This document shows, piece after piece, positions 59,591-64,000 of a DNA stretch of 64,000 bases. The translations under genes were made by a program, and so were the position numbers. Position 1 is the stretch's first letter, and the number at the start of each line of letters is the position of its first letter. Origin of the DNA: Amborella trichopoda (Eukaryota > Streptophyta > Magnoliopsida > Amborellales > Amborellaceae); the NCBI RefSeq assembly GCF_000471905.2, contig NW_006498507.1:6858364-6922363 (forward strand). Direction: 5' to 3'. The notes under the pieces were generated by a model. It was not told where the DNA came from, made no database searches, and saw only the letters and a program-made list of their open reading frames with translations.

Positions 59591-59881
59591 TGTTCTACTT
59601 TCTTCTTCAGTATGGAAATGTGGAATGAGTTTGTGTTGACTGAATAGTATCAAAACATTCACGTTTCTTGGTTAAGTTTACAATGAATTCTTTGGGCTTT
59701 TGATAGGAAATCATAGGACATGGTAAAGGTACTCCATTCTTTGATACATTTTATCTTTCAAATCGTATCCTTTTGCAGGTTCGCATGAGTATGTTCATCA
59801 CAAATTTCCAGTCACATCTAGTTTGGACTTTGGAACAGTTACGACCTTGTTATATAACATTTCATTAGGCTAGTTTTTATG

Positions 59882-60103
59882 CGTACCGATATATTTATTG
59901 CAACACTTTTGACTGTCATTCAGTGATAATCTACGGAATTACTGTAGAAGTCTTGTGAATTTGCAAGAATTTTCTATTGCTTTATTGAAGACGTACTTAT
60001 ATATTTATTGCAACACTATTGACTGTTATTCAGTGATAATCTATGGAATTATTGTAGAAGTCTTGTGAATTTGCAAGAATTTTCTATTACTCTATTGAAG
60101 CCA
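59882..60103. repeat. 111-bp tandem duplication
   Basis: The units start at 59882 and 59993 (gtac.gatatatttattgcaac), share ttcagtgataatct and tagaagtcttgtgaatttgc, and differ at only a few sites. Confidence 0.9.
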
Positions 60104-60379
60104 TGAATTGTCTGCACCTTATGATGCAACTTCATCCAAATGACTAGTATATGACCAGTCAAGAAGATGAAAAGAAAAAAGAAAAATTGAAAAATGACTT
60201 ATATATAGTTTAATTAACTTTTCTATTTTTTTTTTATTTTTTTAAATATTTTGGGCGTTTAACCCTATTTTTTTAAAAAAAAAATTTACTTGACCGGTTA
60301 GTCCAGTTCCGGTTCGAACCACTCCTAGGCTCATGACCGGTTAACCATTCCGATTCGATTTTACAAACACTGCTTTAAA

Positions 60380-60924
60380 GTTTCAATTTTGTGAGGCTCT
60401 TGCTATTGGCAAACTTAGAGGCTTATAAGCATACATAATTATAAAACCCTATTCCCTTTGGAATCAAAATCTCATGACAAAAACACTTTTAACATGATTT
60501 TCAACATGATTATCATCTGATTCTCAACGTCAATTTCGTATTGATTGTTGTGTATAAAGCTCCACATTATGATACATAAATGTTTTAAGTATAATGCATA
60601 TATTGCAGATATTGGAGATATTAAAGCTTTGAGACATTGGAGTAGACTGACGATAGGGTATGTATTCAATACAATTTTTCAAATATCACTGAGTTACACA
60701 TGTAGTTACTTCGCAAATACATGTACTTTAATTTAGTTTCATAAAAAGTTTGCACTTGAGATTAAAAATCACTTTTATTTTAAATATTTTTATGACTATT
60801 GTGTGCTACTTTGTTTACCATCACGAAGAGAAACAAAGTTATAGAATAAAAAATTAGTGATAAAACTTGACAAATTATATTTTGTTATCCTAATGGTAAG
60901 TGATATAATTTGTAATATTCATAG
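60380..60924. other. No gene seen
   Basis: Intergenic AT-rich DNA with two short opposing frames and no motif. Confidence 0.5.
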
Positions 60925-61285
60925 GTAGTTTTAATATTGAAAAACCCTTTGATTCATCATCTCGACATCGAGATGTATGACAATGAAAAATAAAAAGATT
61001 TTAATTCTAAAAAATAGTGCATTTTACAACATATTACCTGCACCATCCATTTTTAAGATTTTCATATGTTTATAGATCTACTTGATTTTAACCATTTTTT
61101 AAATTTAAAATTTTATAATTAGATAAAAAAATTAGATTTTGAGATAGTCCTAAGAACATTTTACATCAACCATTTTTTAAATTTAAAATTTTATAATTAG
61201 ATATAAAAATAGATTTTGAGATAGTCCAAAAAACATTTTACATCCAAATAATATGCCATGATAAAATTTAAAAGTGCACCTTACC
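60925..61285. repeat. MITE family A copy with 78-bp internal duplication
   Basis: The body has cattgattcatcatctcgac-like and tatagatctacttgatttta stretches. The block accattttttaaatttaaaa through attttacatc is duplicated (61091 and 61169, period 78). TIRs are eroded. Confidence 0.7.
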
Positions 61286-61995
61286 TCTACACCTACTGAT
61301 GCATCCATATGCAAACTGCACCCAATAGTGAATAGTGGGTCTGTAAGAGCACGAGAATTTTCTCACCTAAAGAGGTGAGGTTAAAGAGGTGAGTTTTTGT
61401 TTTACTATGAGACTTATTTACCTATACATTACGTGCCAAACAAACATATAAAACATAATTTTCACTGTGAAAATATTTTCAGAAAACATTTACGTACAAA
61501 CCAAACGTGCCCTAGGCATCTATAACAAACCAGAATTGAGTCTCAACAAATACAGAGATTTAACACCATATCAAAAAGGATATCAAAGAACATATTTATA
61601 AAGAAAAATGGATTATCAAATGATACATATGTGAATGGCAATAGCCATATTCTTTGTGCTAAACATTGCATCAGTCCTGTTTCTTCTCAGACTCTCTCTC
61701 CAATAGTCACCTTCTATGTATTTGAAAAATAAAAAGCCACTCTCCACTCTAAGCTGCCACTCTCCACTCTAAGCTGAGAAAATAATGGTCCTATTTGTAT
61801 AAGAACTTGTGTTCCTCGACTTGTTAGAGTATGAGATAGAATTTATTTGCCAAAATATTCTATTTGTATTGGAATTAAGTTTATTATAATTCTATATATA
61901 AAAAAAAAAATTGAATTGATTTATCCCTTTATGGATATAGTTTTTCATCATACATTCAGATTTTTTTTTTATTTTTCCTTTTAGACGTAAGACCT
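61286..61995. other. No gene seen upstream of the phosphatase relic
   Basis: Contains a 22-bp tandem repeat (gccactctccactctaagct) at about 61736-61780. No promoter is proposed for the relic. Confidence 0.5.
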
Positions 61996-62001
61996 ATACC
62001 A

Positions 62002-62645
62002 ATGATACCAAACTACCTAGCTCCCTTCCAAGACTTCCCTCCAAAGCCCACGGTCTTTTTGGATCTAGATGAGATATTAATCAAGTCGTTTAACACACAA
62101 CCTGCAATATTTGATTTCAAGATGCAAGTGCATCGCCAACCTTTGATGTCAAAAAAAGCTACTATCTTCATAGTTATCTTGGAAGAATGACCCATTATAT
62201 TAAGAAACGGCCGGTATAGATGAACTTCTAGGTTAGTTTTTTTTACGAAGTCTATTAAAGAATATGTTGATCCAATAATTGATATGATAGATAGAGTTAT
62301 CAGTCATAGACTCTACAGAGACTCATGTGGTCTGGTAGATAGGATGCATGTCAGATAGGATCCATGTCAAGGATTTGTCAGCAATGGGGTGTAATATGAG
62401 AAGGGTGATAATAATTGATGATAAACCGAGCTCTTTTTCTCTGCAAAAAGATAATGGGATTCAAGTAAGTGAATTTCTCGGTGATCCAGACGATAAAGGA
62501 CTATTTCAGCTTTTTAAGTTCTTTGAGGTTGCTCTAGATTTTCAAGATATGTGGGATGCTGCTGCTTGTTACCTGTTTGGTCCTCAGATTTTCAAGATGA
62601 GGGATCTGCTGCTTGTTACCTCTTTGGTCCTCAGATCTTCTGAGT
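62002..62645 (+). pseudogene. FCP1/SCP-type (NIF domain) phosphatase pseudogene
   Basis: A relic of a HAD-superfamily CTD-phosphatase-like protein. Motif I is FLDLDEILIKS at 62056-62088: the second aspartate is kept, but the usual Thr of DLDET is Ile. The frame stops at TGA after residue 62 (about 62188). A second piece has SIKEYVDPIIDMID and ISHRLYRDSCG (about 62251-62330). A 16-bp tandem duplication (gataggatgcatgtca, 62338-62369) then shifts the frame and creates a stop, after which HVKDLSAMGC, RRVIIIDDKPSSFSLQ and DNGIQVSEFLGDPDDKGLF continue. The tail contains a tandem duplication (62537-62640). No introns are seen across the matching parts, so it may be a retrocopy. Non-functional as read. 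Confidence 0.8.
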
Positions 62646-62815
62646 AGTTTTGGTCTTCAGAAGATAGATTTGAGTAGTTTTGGCCTTCAGAAATATGAGT
62701 TTTGATATAAGTGATATTTGCTTTCTTTTTGTATCCAAGAAAATATGAATTTTGATATAAGTGATATTTACTTTCTTTTTGTATCCAAGAAATTATAGTA
62801 AAAAACTGTAATTAC
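62646..62815. repeat. Local tandem duplications after the phosphatase relic
   Basis: A 30-bp unit with gagtagttttggtcttcaga (62641-62695) and a roughly 52-bp unit with tttgatataagtgatattt and ctttctttttgtatccaaga (62700-62800), each twice. Confidence 0.85.
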
Positions 62816-64000
62816 CATTGTACTCTCATATTATCCTAGATCCATAGTGCCCAAGGTCATCATCATTTATTAATATATGTGGACATGGGCACTAATGGCT
62901 ACAGAAAAAAGCTAAAGTAACTAAATAAGCTCATAACGACTTACTATAAAATGTAAATGTATTACACAATTTTTGTCTATGGATTACGTTACAAAGAAAC
63001 CGATTATATACTCCTGCATGTTGTAGATCAATCGACTTTCCACTGCAAATTTTCCCATGAAAGACTTAATAATGGCCTCATAATTCAAGTAAAAGTGTAC
63101 CTCACAAAATATACATAAGCGTAAAAGTGCACCTTATAAAATATATATAAGCACATTTAGCCATGAGATACATTTAAAGCTCCATTTGGTTTAGTGCCAC
63201 TAGAAATAAGTGCTTTTAAAATACTATCTATTTAGTATTCACTACACAAGTTAACATATAATTACCCTTGCCCAAAATTAGATACTTTATATATGAAAAT
63301 ATTGCGAGTGATCATTAAATTATCTATATCACAGGAGCAACTAATGTGTGCGCATTAACAAATATGAACCCAAGGAAATTACATGATTATCAACGATATT
63401 AGGTTCCCTAGTACTTGAAGGTTGGCTTCTTTTTCTTTTTCTTTTTCTTTTAGTTCTACTCCAAGGTTGGCTCTTTTTTTTTAGGTACTTCCGTTGGGAA
63501 TACAGACCTCTACCCGTATTTTAAATGGTTAGATTTTCAAAGCTTTTAGTGGGACCGGAGAATACAAACCTCAGCTCGTTTTTTAAATGGTTAGGTATTT
63601 AAAGCTTTTAGTGGGATGGAAGAGCATGATGTGCGAATAAGATATGTCATAACAACGTGTTTGTATGTACATATTTTGTGGTCAATCAAACTATTACCTT
63701 TTTCAAAAAAAAAAAAAAGTTAAACAAGAAATAACACAATAGTCGTAATTAATTCTGGATGTTCTGGATCTTTCAATCTTTGCCCTCAAGCTTATACTAT
63801 TTGTTTGATTGGTAATCTTCCGACTTTTCCTCTTTTAAAAACTTGAAGTGAATTATGTTAATCCTATTCTAATTTCGTTATTTAACAGTAAGCAACCTTC
63901 GCCCCTACAATAGTTTAAGGCTGCATTTGAAACCTTGATGCACATTCTATGAGGCAAGGTTAAGCACTCAGCCTATACCCTATCCAAGTAACTCGGGCGA
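62816..64000. other. No gene; short tandem repeats
   Basis: Includes short duplicated blocks at 63090-63160 (gcaccttataaaatata type) and a repeat of about 65 bp at 63497-63620 (gaatacagacctctacccg; aaagcttttagtgggac). No recognised protein. Confidence 0.5.

Larger units (their letters stand above)
58241..60372. mobile_element. Non-autonomous hAT-like element (2.1 kb)
   Basis: The ends CAAGTATTCGTAAAACCGG and, inward from the right, CAGTGTTTGTAAAATCGAATCGG are inverted repeats. The flanks are the direct repeat ctttaaa (58234-58240 and 60373-60379). CAGTG-type ends and a 7-8-bp duplication indicate hAT. Both sub-terminal zones are rich in accggtt/aaccggt (58250-58450; 60290-60350). No transposase frame is present. 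The inside holds tandem duplications (59285-59590, 59882-60103). Confidence 0.75.

Overview
This is a window of plant nuclear DNA, almost certainly from an angiosperm. The evidence is two spliced genes of plant type (a DUF247 membrane protein and a plant HGSNAT-like acyltransferase), AT-rich GT-AG introns, a nested Ty1/copia retrotransposon, a LINE tail, a hAT-like element, and many short terminal-inverted-repeat elements (MITEs). The coding exons, above all DUF247 exon 1, are much GC-richer than their surroundings. That fits a monocot or early-diverging lineage, but I cannot name a species. Two runs of N (37433-37724 and 56026-56045) are assembly gaps. I found no tRNA, rRNA, CRISPR array or bacterial-style operon.

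Layout. 1-8.0 kb is repeat-rich and holds three gene relics: a broken DUF247 copy (+), a broken plant-mobile-domain (PMD/MAIN-like) copy (-), and a copia RT/RNase H fragment (-). 8.18-11.77 kb is an apparently intact two-exon DUF247 gene (+), whose 2.3-kb intron carries three MITEs. 13.15-29.41 kb is a 13-exon HGSNAT-like gene (-), convergent with the DUF247 gene. Its first intron is 11.5 kb and is packed with MITEs, tandem repeats and GACCC-rich inverted-repeat elements. Its last coding exon is only 27 nt. 29.4-43.8 kb is the promoter side of that gene followed by intergenic repeats. 43.8-57.4 kb holds two copies of an unclassified repeat of about 2-2.5 kb. The second copy is split by a full-length but decayed copia element (49209-55631, with a 5-bp target duplication). 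58.2-60.4 kb is a 2.1-kb non-autonomous hAT-like element with a TTTAAA-type target duplication. 62.0-62.65 kb is a broken FCP1/SCP-type phosphatase copy.

How it works together. Only two loci look functional, and nothing suggests they act in one pathway: they converge and have separate promoters. The rest records repeated transposition and local tandem duplication. No new multi-gene system is evident. The most interesting points are the paired intact and broken DUF247 copies (a family that includes grass self-incompatibility determinants), the microexon and microsatellite-bordered splice site at the 3' end of the HGSNAT-like gene, and several hairpin-forming repeat families whose copies can be compared within this one window. 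Coordinates of repeats were read by eye and are approximate unless a target duplication or TIR end is stated.
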